Below are positions 51,540 through 60,978 of a DNA stretch of 64,000 nt, piece after piece. Position numbers and translations under genes: made by a program. The stretch lies in contig CAWHVD010000001.1 of assembly GCA_963832835.1 (NCBI GenBank), forward strand, positions 1,798,001 through 1,862,000, read 5' to 3'. Each line of letters starts with the position of its first letter. Position 1 is the stretch's first letter. Source of the stretch: CAVPKN01 sp963832835 (GTDB lineage: Bacteria; Chlamydiota; Chlamydiia; Chlamydiales; JAAKFR01). The notes below the pieces were generated by a model. It was not told the DNA's origin. It made no database searches and saw only the letters and a list, made by a program, of their open reading frames with translations.

Positions 51540-54500
51540 TTAAACTTTTTCGATAAAGATAGTAGTAGGCTCGCCGTTGATGTCCCAAGGTGTGCTGTTA
51601 GCTGGATTACCAAAACGTATATCGGTAGCCAGCACCTCTTCTTTAATGTAATCCGCATGCAAGGCAAACGCTTTTTTCACCTTGTCTGGCGCGCCCAGGG
51701 TCACCCGGACCCTGTCGGTCACAGCCAATTCGGCCGTGCGGCGCATGGTATTGATCTTATTCACCAGCTCGCGCGCGATTCCTTCTAAAACGAGCTCCTC
51801 GGTCAGTTCCGTATCCAATGCAATAGTGAGAGAGCCTGCATTCATCGCTATCCACCCTTCGTGAACTTTGCGTGCGATCTCGACATCCTCAGCTGTGAAT
51901 GTAAAGTGATCCCCACCCAGCACAACAGGAAGATCTTTTCCCTCGAGAAGTATATTGATTTGGTCTTGATTCAACATGTTGATGACAATTTGGGCCTCTT
52001 TCATGTGACCACCCACTTTTTTACCTAAGACACGGAAATTGGGTTTGATCGAGAGTTTAACAAACTCGTGGCTCTCTTGGTGGAAGATAACCCGTTTCAC
52101 ATTGAGCTCATCTGCAATCAGATGCTCTTGATGTCGCATAAAGTCTAATACGTGCTGGTCTGCGCAGACAATATGCGCAACCGGAAGGGGCTGACGCACT
52201 TTCAGTTTATGCTCTTTGCGCAGCGCATGGCCTAAACTGACCATTACCTGAACAGCTTCCATCCCCTCTTCAAGAGCTGTATTGCGACTCTCATTATGGT
52301 AGACCGGGTAGTCACAAAGGTGGACCGAAACAGGCATGTCGGCCGCACGTAAGTTGCGATAGATGGCATCGCTCAGGAAGGGAATAAAAGGGGCGGCAAT
52401 CTTGCACAGTTCTATCAGCACATGGTGCAAGGTCTCGAAAGCTTGACGGCGGTCGGGGGTATCGGCATCAGCCCAGAAGCGACGGCGGCTACGGCGGATG
52501 TACCAGTTGGTGAGCTGATCGATAAATCCCACAAACGGTTCAACAGCATGGCTTAAATCGTAGCTATCCATCCCCTCTTCAACATCTTTGATCAGCTTGT
52601 TCAATTGAGATACGATCCATTGATCAATGAGGGCGTGTGGTTTTTGACGTTCCCCCTGAGGTTGCCACTTATAAATCCTGGCGTAGGTTAAGAAAAAAGA
52701 GTGAGCGTTCCATAAAGGAATCAGGAACTGGCGCAGAACAAGCTCTACCCCTTTTTCTGAAAATCTCAGATCGTCACCTTTAACAGCAGGGCTATGGAGC
52801 ATATATAAACGCACAGCGTCAGCGCCATATTTGTTGACAACGATATCGGGCTCTGGATAGTTCTTGAGCCGCTTTGACATTTTGTTGCCATCTTCGGCGA
52901 GCAAAATTCCGTTAACGACCACATTTTTGAAGGCAGGTTTATCAAAGAGGGAAACGGCAAGTACAGTGAGCGTATAAAACCATCCGCGCGTTTGATCGAC
53001 CCCTTCCGCAATGAAATCGGCAGGAAAATTCTTTTCTGTAAGTTCTTTGTTTTCAAAAGGATAATGATTCTGGGCATAGGGCATCGAACCAGCATCGAAC
53101 CAGCAATCGAACACTTCGGGAATTCTACGGAATGTTTTCCCCTCTTTCACAAACGTGAGATCGTCAATAAAATGGCGATGTAGATCGACAATTTTCTTGC
53201 CCGTGAGCTCTTCTAACTCAGCGATGCTGCCAACCACATGTACAGTCCCATCGTCTGCACGCCAGATCGGAATGGGGGTGCCCCAGTACCGATTGCGGCT
53301 GATTGCCCAGTCGCGTGCCCCCTCAAGCCAGTTCCCAAAGCGCCCTTCTTTGATGTGCTGGGGCATCCAATGGACTGTGCGGTTCGCAGCAACCATTCTC
53401 TCTTTGATTGCCTCCACTTGCAAAAACCACGTCGTGATTGCCTTGTAAATAAGAGGTGTATCAGAGCGCCAGCAGAAAGGATAGCGGTGGTGGCAAGTTC
53501 CTCGATAGAAAAGCTTACCACTCCCCTTAAGACGTGCGATGATTTCCTTGTCGGCATCTTTGACAAACAGGCCTACATATTCAGGGATTTCCGGTGTAAA
53601 TCTGCCATTGTTATCGACAGGACATACAAGAGGGATTCCCTCTTTTTTGCATACAAAAAAGTCGGTCTCCCCAAATGCAGGAGCTGTGTGCACAATCCCC
53701 GTACCATCTTCTGTGGATACAAATGCATCTGCAATGATACGAAAGGCCCCTTGTGCACGTGTGTTTGAAAAATAGCTGAAAGGAGGCTCGTATGTCTTGC
53801 CCACTAGCTCTTTACCCAAAAATCGGCTGACAATATGGTATTCGCCCTCTACTTTAAACCAGCGAGGTAGAGCCGCTTCTGCCAAAATATATTGTTTGCC
53901 CTTATTGTCGATCTTCACATAAGTGATCTCCTGTCCCACAGTGACGGCCATATTGGAGATCAGGGTCCAGGGAGTGGTCGTCCAGGCAAGCAAAGAGGTG
54001 TTAGAATCTTCTGTAAGAGGGAACATCACTACGATTGACGGATCATCGACATCTTGATAGTTTTCGCTCGCTTCAAAGTTAGAAAGAGGGGTACCGAGCT
54101 TCGCCGAAAAAGGCATGACCTTAAAGCCTTCGTAGATAAGTCCTTGGTCATAAATCTGCTTGAAGACCCACCAGACCGACTCCATGAAAGTGACATCCAT
54201 CGTCTTCCATGTCTTAGAAAAATCGACCCAACGCCCAAAACGTTCGACCTTAGATCTCCATTCATCTGTATAGCGCAGGACAATTTTGCGGCACTCTTCG
54301 TTGAACTTTGCAATACCAAAAGCTTCGATCGAAGGAGCTCCGGACAAACCAAAATCTTTCTCAACAGCATTCTCTATGGGAAGTCCATGGCAATCCCAAC
54401 CAAACCGACGCGGGACATAATACCCTTTCATGGTCTTGTAACGGGGCACCACATCTTTGATCGTTCCAGCAAGTAAATGACCATAATGGGGCAATCCCGT

Positions 54501-54647
54501 TGCAAAAGGAGGCCCATCATAAAAAACAAAATAGGGCGCTTTTTCCCGATTCTCAAGTGATTTTTTAAAAATCCCTTGATCTTGCCAAAACTTTAAAATG
54601 CGTTCTTCACGCTCAGCAAAACTCTCGTTTTCAATTTCTTCAAACAT
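51540..54647 (-). CDS. ileS: Isoleucyl-tRNA synthetase
   Basis: 1035 residues, class I. The HIGH motif is FATGLPHYGHLLAG, the KMSKS motif is GNKMSKRLKNYPEPD, and a CP1 editing domain lies between (TTTPWTLISNMAVTVG). The length and motifs match the eukaryote-like IleRS type found in chlamydiae, rather than the common bacterial type. The expected neighbour lepB is nearby. Confidence 0.96.
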   Translation of the reverse strand: MFEEIENESFAEREERILKFWQDQGIFKKSLENREKAPYFVFYDGPPFATGLPHYGHLLAGTIKDVVPRYKTMKGYYVPRRFGWDCHGLPIENAVEKDFGLSGAPSIEAFGIAKFNEECRKIVLRYTDEWRSKVERFGRWVDFSKTWKTMDVTFMESVWWVFKQIYDQGLIYEGFKVMPFSAKLGTPLSNFEASENYQDVDDPSIVVMFPLTEDSNTSLLAWTTTPWTLISNMAVTVGQEITYVKIDNKGKQYILAEAALPRWFKVEGEYHIVSRFLGKELVGKTYEPPFSYFSNTRAQGAFRIIADAFVSTEDGTGIVHTAPAFGETDFFVCKKEGIPLVCPVDNNGRFTPEIPEYVGLFVKDADKEIIARLKGSGKLFYRGTCHHRYPFCWRSDTPLIYKAITTWFLQVEAIKERMVAANRTVHWMPQHIKEGRFGNWLEGARDWAISRNRYWGTPIPIWRADDGTVHVVGSIAELEELTGKKIVDLHRHFIDDLTFVKEGKTFRRIPEVFDCWFDAGSMPYAQNHYPFENKELTEKNFPADFIAEGVDQTRGWFYTLTVLAVSLFDKPAFKNVVVNGILLAEDGNKMSKRLKNYPEPDIVVNKYGADAVRLYMLHSPAVKGDDLRFSEKGVELVLRQFLIPLWNAHSFFLTYARIYKWQPQGERQKPHALIDQWIVSQLNKLIKDVEEGMDSYDLSHAVEPFVGFIDQLTNWYIRRSRRRFWADADTPDRRQAFETLHHVLIELCKIAAPFIPFLSDAIYRNLRAADMPVSVHLCDYPVYHNESRNTALEEGMEAVQVMVSLGHALRKEHKLKVRQPLPVAHIVCADQHVLDFMRHQEHLIADELNVKRVIFHQESHEFVKLSIKPNFRVLGKKVGGHMKEAQIVINMLNQDQINILLEGKDLPVVLGGDHFTFTAEDVEIARKVHEGWIAMNAGSLTIALDTELTEELVLEGIARELVNKINTMRRTAELAVTDRVRVTLGAPDKVKKAFALHADYIKEEVLATDIRFGNPANSTPWDINGEPTTIFIEKV

Positions 54648-54681
54648 AGGTCCGAGAGGATAAGGAATTTTTGCCTTAAAA

Positions 54682-55569
54682 TCAAGTTACTGGTAATCCA
54701 GCAAGCTCGAAAGTAAGTTGGGCAATGACCGACCAGTCACATTTCTCCTTTCCCTTATTCATGCAAGCCAGCATCTTTTCATGTAGATTAGAAAGAAAGG
54801 GCATAGGCACTTGCGCTCTATCAGCGCAGCTTTGAAGAAGACGCATGTCTTTTAACCCCAGATTTAACTCAAACCCCCCTTCTGCAAATTTTTGATTACA
54901 GATCGTAGGAGTATAGCTGTGAAAAACTGGGGAATCAAAAATAGAGGTCCCCCAAATTTCGGCAGCTTGAGCCATGGGAATTCCGTTCTTTTCGAGTGTT
55001 GCAACAGCTTCCGAAAAGGCCTCAATTAGACTAAGAATCATGAAGTTGTTACACAGCTTAAAGACCAAAGCTTGACTTGGACGCTCTCCTAAATCAAATA
55101 CTTTTAAACTCATTGTCTTTAATAACGGTGCAACTGTTTTTTTGGCCTGGGACTCCCCTGCCAAAAAAATCCATAACGAACCCTCTTTGGCCCGCTCAGG
55201 CCGCCCTGTTACAGGTGCTGCAAGAAATGTAATCCCCGCCTCTTGATGCTTCTTTTCCATGGATGCCGCAAGATCGGGCGAAATGGTACTCATTGAAATA
55301 TGAATCGACGGTTTTTTGGAAGAATGGAGAACTCCGGATGGCCCCTCTACAATCTCGTTTAAAGCAGCGTCATTTGCCACCATGCTCACTAATATATCAC
55401 ACTGGGAAGCAAGCTCAGCTGGAGATACCGCCCATTTACCCCCAAGATCTAGCAAAGGAGCTGCTTTCCCTTGTGTCCGATTGTAAGCCCAGAGAGGAAA
55501 TCCACCCTTTAGAATATTTTGAGCCATAGGAAGGCCCATTTGTCCCAGTCCAATAAATCCTATCTGCAT
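54682..55569 (-). CDS. NAD-binding beta-hydroxyacid dehydrogenase
   Basis: 295 residues. IGFIGLGQMGLPMAQNIL is the Rossmann start, FLAAPVTGRPERAKEGSLWI carries the substrate loop, and FKLCNNFMILSLIEAFSEAV holds the catalytic Lys. This is the 3-hydroxyisobutyrate / tartronate-semialdehyde reductase group, and the substrate cannot be told. No operon partner. Confidence 0.85.
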   Translation of the reverse strand: MQIGFIGLGQMGLPMAQNILKGGFPLWAYNRTQGKAAPLLDLGGKWAVSPAELASQCDILVSMVANDAALNEIVEGPSGVLHSSKKPSIHISMSTISPDLAASMEKKHQEAGITFLAAPVTGRPERAKEGSLWIFLAGESQAKKTVAPLLKTMSLKVFDLGERPSQALVFKLCNNFMILSLIEAFSEAVATLEKNGIPMAQAAEIWGTSIFDSPVFHSYTPTICNQKFAEGGFELNLGLKDMRLLQSCADRAQVPMPFLSNLHEKMLACMNKGKEKCDWSVIAQLTFELAGLPVT

Positions 55570-55590
55570 TCCAGCTTCTCCTTTTTAAAT

Positions 55591-57501
55591 TTATTCAATA
55601 TTCCAAAATTTCAATGGTGATTTAGCTTCCCAGCGATCTCTATTAGGCTTGTGAGTTGGAAAAAAAGGAGTATAACGGACCTTTTTAATTTTAAATTCTG
55701 CTTTTAGCCAGTCTGAGGATCCGGCCCAACCATCCACCAAACAGGTTTTGAGGCCATACCCCTCCCTTGCTATGGGGAACCAAGTACTAAAAGCTATATT
55801 TCCGGCTACGCGAGGTATGTTATCAAATCCATATTCATCACCAACCCATTTGGCAACCCGATTCTTAAAATTCAACTCTTCACCTGTATCCAAATACCAC
55901 TCAATATATCCCGGTTCTCTTATGCCATTTTCGGTATCTAAACCCGAATACCATACAAAAGTATATTGATGAAATGCTCCATCAACAACATCTATTTCTG
56001 AGGGAAGAGGCAGATGCATCGTAACAGTTCCTCCCTCCTCCCCTCCTCTTTGACCTCCCCACACACTGAAGCGGGAATTTTTCCATGAGATAAGTGGGCA
56101 ATGAGGAAAAATAGGTGCTCTGGCACCCCTTGGGTAATCTCCGGGCATTTCCCAATCAATTTCTGAATTACGGATCGGGCTGGGGTCATCATACCATTGC
56201 GGTTGTCCATCAAAATAGCTTAAGTAATGGAAAGTCCAAAAAGTAAATGACGCACCTTGGAATTTATTTTCCGCAATAGTTTTCCCCTTCTCATCGTACA
56301 CGGGGCCAATCTTTGCCCATATGTCAAATCTTCCGGATGCGAAGTATTCCCTTGAAAAAATGACAGCTCCCGTTAAAGGTTTTTCTTTGGCTTGCTTCCC
56401 CCATGCAGCGATCACGAGATTGCCCTCGTCATCGGTAGATATATTTGCAGGATCAGAACCCATTTTATTCAAAATGAGCCATGATTCTGGATCGAGCCCT
56501 TTTTCAAATGTCCATTCCTTCCCTTGAGCTTGAAACAGAGACATATCAAAATTTGAAGCAGGTGGGGAAACTAAGGGATGTTGTGGATCAAGGGCAGAGT
56601 TAATCATCGGCATCACGCCTTCTACGATTCGGATGTTTGCAAATTGAGCAAATGTATCTCGGCCCTTTAGAGGTTCACATGACAAGGTCAATGTCACTGC
56701 CCCCTTGAAAGGAGCTGTTGGATTTTGAAGGTCACCTGTCCAAAATACAAAGCGCCTCTCTTGCCAGAATATCTGTTCTTGTTCGGCGTCTCCTTGGTCC
56801 ACAATAGGCCCAAAACCATATTGCAGGGGGCAACAATCCGAGGCTTGCTGTTCATTTTGAATCCCACCTTCTACACTAAAGTGTGCTGTCGATCCGAATG
56901 CATACACAGCATATGCACAGGTATAGAGTGTTTTGGGCTTAAGGGTAGGTAGGGATTTTTGAGATACAGATACCCGTTTACCCCCTTCTGTCCTCATTTC
57001 CAGGCATTTCTGCCTCGGGAACAGCTCTGAGGGAATGATTTTAAAAGAGCCTGGTGTGTTTTTCTTCCAGAATTTAAGTTTAAAATTAAAATCCCCATTC
57101 CGGATGTGATTGAAACCCGTTTTTTGCTTTTGGCAGGTTGCCTGTGCATGCACAGGCGCCGAATAGGCATGATTTTCACCAACTGAAAAAATGCTATAAA
57201 AATAGGTGTACCCGTTTTTTAAACCCCTGTCACAATTGACATTGAGTAAGTGTATACCATTTCCTAAGTAGACAAAATCACCTTCTTGAGGCGTTTGAGG
57301 AAATGTTTTATCAGAACGCCTGATCATCCATCCCACAACCCCTCTTTCTGGAGGAGGAGACCAGCGCAATTGGATCATAGTATCACCAGCAAATGCCTCG
57401 AATGACCTTACAGGGGCAGGCGGCTCAGCACCGCTCCCAGCAGCTAAAAAACACAAGAACATCACCAAAAACGAAATATGGTAACTATTCAGGTAATCCA
57501 T
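55591..57501 (-). CDS. Secreted GH16-like glycoside hydrolase, N-terminus cut by a repeat
   Basis: About 636 residues. A fibronectin type III-like domain (PAPVRSFEAFAGDTMIQLRW, GYTYFYSIFSVGENHAYSA) is followed by a carbohydrate-binding-like module and a C-terminal GH16-like catalytic region with NSEIDWEMPGD (ExDxE, encoded at 56163-56149). GH16 enzymes cleave beta-glucans, agars and similar polymers. The original start was probably ATG 57624 (MIALSTKHISFLVMFLCFLA, a good signal peptide). A family B insert after IS now creates a stop there. The present frame can only begin inside the repeat, at ATG 57501 (MDYLNSY) or a TTG at 57552. Export may be lost. Confidence 0.75.
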   Translation of the reverse strand: MDYLNSYHISFLVMFLCFLAAGSGAEPPAPVRSFEAFAGDTMIQLRWSPPPERGVVGWMIRRSDKTFPQTPQEGDFVYLGNGIHLLNVNCDRGLKNGYTYFYSIFSVGENHAYSAPVHAQATCQKQKTGFNHIRNGDFNFKLKFWKKNTPGSFKIIPSELFPRQKCLEMRTEGGKRVSVSQKSLPTLKPKTLYTCAYAVYAFGSTAHFSVEGGIQNEQQASDCCPLQYGFGPIVDQGDAEQEQIFWQERRFVFWTGDLQNPTAPFKGAVTLTLSCEPLKGRDTFAQFANIRIVEGVMPMINSALDPQHPLVSPPASNFDMSLFQAQGKEWTFEKGLDPESWLILNKMGSDPANISTDDEGNLVIAAWGKQAKEKPLTGAVIFSREYFASGRFDIWAKIGPVYDEKGKTIAENKFQGASFTFWTFHYLSYFDGQPQWYDDPSPIRNSEIDWEMPGDYPRGARAPIFPHCPLISWKNSRFSVWGGQRGGEEGGTVTMHLPLPSEIDVVDGAFHQYTFVWYSGLDTENGIREPGYIEWYLDTGEELNFKNRVAKWVGDEYGFDNIPRVAGNIAFSTWFPIAREGYGLKTCLVDGWAGSSDWLKAEFKIKKVRYTPFFPTHKPNRDRWEAKSPLKFWNIE

Positions 57502-57595
57502 CTTTTCGGTTAAAAGCCTCTCTGTGGTGACTATCCACTCCCAGCTTGGCAAAGTGGGCCTGCCTTAAAGATTCTGCCGGCTCGTGAATAGTCAT
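57481..57595. repeat. Family B repeat in the GH16-like signal peptide
   Basis: 115 bp from GTAACTATTCAGG to CGTGAATAGTCAT, flanked by a perfect 8-bp duplication GAAATATG (57473-57480 and 57596-57603). Confidence 0.93.
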
Positions 57596-57683
57596 GAAAT
57601 ATGTTTAGTACTTAAAGCTATCATTAGTAAACCCATCTACAATCATTTTGCCTTTAAAATCAAGTTTCACTAGAGTGCGGATT

Positions 57684-57908
57684 ATGCAGATAGACGAAAT
57701 CCCCTTTGAAGTAACGGCGCTCCTGGGCACCGCATCGCTCCCCCAAGTAGCTTATATGGGGCTTCACCTGGGCGATATTCTTGTCTTGGATCAAACAGTT
57801 GATCAAAGGCTTGTCGTCCGAATCGGCAAACAAGAGCGTTATCAGGCAACAGCCGGCCTTTTCATCACCCATAAAGCGGTTACTCTTGATGAGCGAATTC
57901 ACTCCTGA
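57684..57908 (+). CDS. Single SPOA domain, FliM/SctQ C-terminus-like
   Basis: About 74 residues: IDEIPFEVTALLGTASLPQV, HLGDILVLDQTVDQRLVVRI and GKQERYQATAGLF fit one SPOA (surface presentation of antigens) fold as at the end of FliM or SctQ. The N-terminal 200 residues of those proteins are absent. It may be a gene remnant or a real one-domain protein. Its end overlaps the fliN-like gene by 20 bp. The frame opens at 57648, but ATG 57684 is preferred. Confidence 0.55.
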   Translation: MQIDEIPFEVTALLGTASLPQVAYMGLHLGDILVLDQTVDQRLVVRIGKQERYQATAGLFITHKAVTLDERIHS

Positions 57909-58305
57909 TGAAATCGAGGGCATTGTGAAGGCAATGTCCCAGAAAAAGCTGACCGAAGAGGAGAAAAGCAAAGTCCCCTTGCGCCCCCCTGGATCCTATG
58001 GAAAAATTGCTCAAGTCGCCTTTTCTCCACTGCTGGGCGAAACACCTCGTTCATTGGCAGAACTCAGTGGCAAAGCGCTCAGCGAACTCGAGGACCTCAA
58101 AGCACACATTGAGGTAGTTTTTGGCAGCACAACTCTTACCCTCAAGGAGCTTGCCGGGCTAGAAAAAGGGTCGCTTTTGCCCCTCGATGAGCTCTGCGAC
58201 GACCTCGTCGACATCTTTGTAAACGGCTCCAAAATCGGTCGAGGAGAGGTTGTAGCAGTCGATAATCATTTTGGCGTCAAGATTGTTTCCTTTACAAAAA
58301 ACTAA
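57889..58305 (+). CDS. fliN: FliN/SctQ-like SPOA protein
   Basis: 138 residues, close to the FliN length. The C-terminus IEVVFGSTTLTLKELAGLEK, GSLLPLDELCDDLVDIFVNG and SKIGRGEVVAVDNHFGVKI is a strong FliN SPOA domain. The N-terminus MSEFTPDEIEGIVKAM is helical. Such proteins form the cytoplasmic ring of flagella or type III secretion systems. No other flagellar genes are in the window. The ATG at 57889 lies inside the previous ORF. Confidence 0.75.
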   Translation: MSEFTPDEIEGIVKAMSQKKLTEEEKSKVPLRPPGSYGKIAQVAFSPLLGETPRSLAELSGKALSELEDLKAHIEVVFGSTTLTLKELAGLEKGSLLPLDELCDDLVDIFVNGSKIGRGEVVAVDNHFGVKIVSFTKN

Positions 58306-58349
58306 CGCTTCCCTATAAAATTAAATCAGAATATGTTAGAATGAATAAT

Positions 58350-58787
58350 GGGGGTGTATAGGTTTCGACTTGGGAACAAAGTATTAGACGCATGCAGAGG
58401 ACTATCGGTTGGCCTCTTTAAAAAACCGATAAAAACATTAAATGCCAAAACAATGGTAAAAAGCAACAAAGTTGTACCTCTATTCGCTTCTGCTGATGAA
58501 GTAGAAATGGTGGAGTTCGCAGCTGCTGCTTAGTTGTTATTCGGGACTTAACCGTCTCGAGTGACCCGGTAACTTGAAATTGGACCGGGGGTTTCAAGAT
58601 TACCGTCAGTGTACTCGGTATGAGGCTTTAGCCGAAGGTTTCTAGGCTAAGGTTTTCGAGATGAGACGAAACCGGTTAATCCCATAGGGGTGTCCAGCTA
58701 AGGGGTTAACGCTAAAATTGGACACTAAGCATGTAGTGTGTAATAGGGAGTTTGCTAAGGACGGGAGTTCGAGTCTCCCCACCTCCA
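58350..58787 (+). ncRNA. ssrA: tmRNA
   Basis: 438 nt. The 5' GGGGGTG pairs with CACCTCC near the 3' end to form the tRNA-like acceptor. The T-arm GGGAGTTCGAGTCTCCC is clear. The tag reading frame ends ...NKVVPLFASADEVEMVEFAA and AA before TAG at about 58531. The resume codon is probably near 58460, following GTAAAAAGC. It rescues stalled ribosomes with SmpB. Confidence 0.93.
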
Positions 58788-58798
58788 AACCTAAAACG

Positions 58799-58831
58799 GG
58801 CTTCATTCTTCGGAATGAAGCCTTTTCTTTT
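58799..58831 (+). terminator. tmRNA terminator
   Basis: GGCTTCATTC and GAATGAAGCC around the stable TTCG loop, then TTTTCTTTT. Confidence 0.9.
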
Positions 58832-58980
58832 GAACAAGATGAAGGCAAAAAAAAACCACTCTGAAATTTCTTTAAAAATACATTACCCTTCTAAACAACC
58901 CTGTCTTTTAAAGAGCTGTAAACAAAAACACCCCCGTCTTTTATAGACTTAAATCAAGGACTCAAGTTAAACTAAAGAGC

Positions 58981-60351
58981 ATGAGACGCGATCGCACCTT
59001 GTTCTTAATTCACTGGTTGAACTCTAGCACACGAAAACCATTAGTTATTCGAGGGGCCCGCCAAGTAGGAAAAACTTGGCTTATTCGAGACCTCGCTGAT
59101 TCGCAAGGGCGACAATTAATCGAGCTTAACTTTGAAAAACGTCCTGACCTAGAGTCACTTTTTTCGTCGAATGACCCCAAGGAGATCATTCTTAATATTG
59201 CGGCATCAACAGGTAATAAAATCGAGCCATCAAAAGCAATTCTATTTCTAGACGAGATTCAAGCAGCCCCGCGTCTCCTAGGAAAACTGCGTTGGTTTGC
59301 CGAAGAGATGCCAGAACTTCCAGTACTTGCTGCGGGCTCTCTGTTAGACTTTACTCTAGCCAAACATGAATTCAGTATGCCAGTTGGTAGAATAGGCTAC
59401 ATGTATCTAGAGCCGCTTTCTTTCGAAGAATTTTTGAGTGGAATCGGACAACATGAACTTCGAGCCTACCTGGAAAACTTTGATTGGAACCTCAATATTC
59501 CAGCAGCTATTCATTCGCAGTTGATAAAAGCAATCAAAGAATACCTAATAGTGGGTGGGATGCCTGCCGCCGTTTCTAGTTGGGCGATTGAAAAAGCTCC
59601 GGATGCTGTTAACCAGATTCACTTCGATTTGCTCACAACTTATCGCGATGATTTTACCAAATATAGTGGACGTCTTACGATCGACCGCCTCGAAGATGTA
59701 ATGAGCTCGGTTCCTCGCCAACTTGGGAAGAAGTTTGTATACAAGGATGCTAATTCCGAGGTGAGTTCATCTCCACTAAAACAGGCTCTTGATCTGCTTT
59801 CTAAAGCCAGAGTATGTCATCGAATTGTGGCAACCTCAGCCAACGGGTTACCACTTGGAGCGGAAGCCGATCAAAGGTTTTTGAAGGTGATCATGCTAGA
59901 CTGTGGGCTTTGTGGTGCATCGCTGGGACTTTCATTACATCATTTAAGATCAGTATCTGAAATTTCCATGATCAACAGTGGAGGTATGGCTGAGCAGCTT
60001 GTGGGCCAGCTACTGCGCACGTTGACCCCTGCATACATCCCACCCTCCCTCTACTACTGGCAGCGAGAAAAAAAAGGTGCTGAGGCAGAAATCGATTACA
60101 TTATTCAGTACGAGAATCAGGTAATCCCCGTTGAAGTAAAAGCAGGTACAACTGGAACGCTCAAGTCACTCCATCAGTTTGTAAAGGAGAAAAAGAAAAC
60201 GACTGCTATAAGGATTAATTCAGATCTCCCAAGACTTGGTCCCGTGGATGTGAAGGACTCCCTTGGGTCTTCTATTGAATACAACCTGTTGTCACTCCCG
60301 TTCTACCTTTTAGGACAACTTCACAGGCTCATCAAGAGCGCCGAAAAATGA
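58981..60351 (+). CDS. AAA_14/DUF4143 ATPase
   Basis: 456 residues. Walker A VIRGARQVGKTWLIRDLADS, Walker B AILFLDEIQAAPRLLGKLRW, sensor AAGSLLDFTLAKH, and a C-terminal DUF4143 segment with AEAEIDYIIQYENQVIPVEV (a nuclease-like ExDxxxxxxxxPxEVK arrangement). These scattered ATPases are common in accessory regions, and their role is unclear. The position just after ssrA, a frequent island site, suggests acquired DNA, though I found no repeat of the ssrA 3' end. The convergent 60352-60499 spacer holds nothing I can name. Confidence 0.85.
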   Translation: MRRDRTLFLIHWLNSSTRKPLVIRGARQVGKTWLIRDLADSQGRQLIELNFEKRPDLESLFSSNDPKEIILNIAASTGNKIEPSKAILFLDEIQAAPRLLGKLRWFAEEMPELPVLAAGSLLDFTLAKHEFSMPVGRIGYMYLEPLSFEEFLSGIGQHELRAYLENFDWNLNIPAAIHSQLIKAIKEYLIVGGMPAAVSSWAIEKAPDAVNQIHFDLLTTYRDDFTKYSGRLTIDRLEDVMSSVPRQLGKKFVYKDANSEVSSSPLKQALDLLSKARVCHRIVATSANGLPLGAEADQRFLKVIMLDCGLCGASLGLSLHHLRSVSEISMINSGGMAEQLVGQLLRTLTPAYIPPSLYYWQREKKGAEAEIDYIIQYENQVIPVEVKAGTTGTLKSLHQFVKEKKKTTAIRINSDLPRLGPVDVKDSLGSSIEYNLLSLPFYLLGQLHRLIKSAEK

Positions 60352-60499
60352 GAGGCTACAGATAGCTGCCTAGTAATAGGCATGCCTTAATTTCAAATTG
60401 CAATATGCAATAGTTTCAATAATATTTGGATTAAACCGAGCTTGAAATGTAACACATGCACCCAATTAATCCAACTGGGGGCCTGTATTACACAAATCG

Positions 60500-60868
60500 T
60501 TACGAAAAAATTTCTTTACCCTTTTCTATGAAATGACTTCCGTCATAAAACAGTTCAATCTTAACGATAAGCCCATCGCTAAAAGTTAATAAGGAAGCAC
60601 CTGGAAAGGCTGTTGCTATTCCTGGAATGTCTATATCATAAACAATCATTGCTTGATCATCCGTACCAAATTTAGCTCTTATCTTAAGAGACTTGAAACT
60701 TTTCATAAAATTGCTAGTAGCCGTGATAACAGCCTCTCTCCCCTTTAAAGTCGCTAAAGGACCCTTAAAATCAACATTTGCGTTTAAATAGTTTTTGATT
60801 CCTTCAACATTTTTCTCTCCCACAAGAGTGTAATACTCTTCTGCTCGTACCACAGTATTTTTTTGCAT
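60500..60868 (-). CDS. SnoaL/NTF2-like small protein
   Basis: 122 residues: EEYYTLVGEKNVEGIKNYLN, VDFKGPLATLKGREAVITAT and IVKIELFYDGSHFIEKG are the cone-shaped NTF2-like fold used by SnoaL cyclases and ketosteroid isomerase relatives. The ligand is unknown. The ATG at 60868 has GGAG 7 bp upstream, so longer frames are rejected. It diverges from the TetR regulator, which probably controls it. Confidence 0.75.
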   Translation of the reverse strand: MQKNTVVRAEEYYTLVGEKNVEGIKNYLNANVDFKGPLATLKGREAVITATSNFMKSFKSLKIRAKFGTDDQAMIVYDIDIPGIATAFPGASLLTFSDGLIVKIELFYDGSHFIEKGKEIFS

Positions 60869-60947
60869 AACGATCTCCATATTAAAGTTTTGACGGCCAT
60901 CACTGAATGTAGTATTGTATAGCCAATATGAACATAGAGTATAACAT

Positions 60948-60964
60948 GCTATATTGAATATAGC
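60948..60964. promoter_or_regulatory. Candidate TetR operator
   Basis: GCTATATTGAATATAGC is a perfect 17-bp palindrome with a single central base, midway between two divergent starts. CCAATATGAA occurs as a direct repeat at 60923 and 60974, the second at the regulator's own start. Sites of this kind are usual for TetR autoregulation. Confidence 0.65.
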
Positions 60965-60978
60965 AAAGCATATCCAAT

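Noticed and set aside
53238..53768. 176-codon ORF antisense to ileS
   Set aside because: It is a shadow of the conserved synthetase frame.
58348..58533. A 61-codon protein over tmRNA
   Set aside because: It reads the 5' tRNA-like part and the tag as one ORF. The region is tmRNA, and only the tag part is translated.
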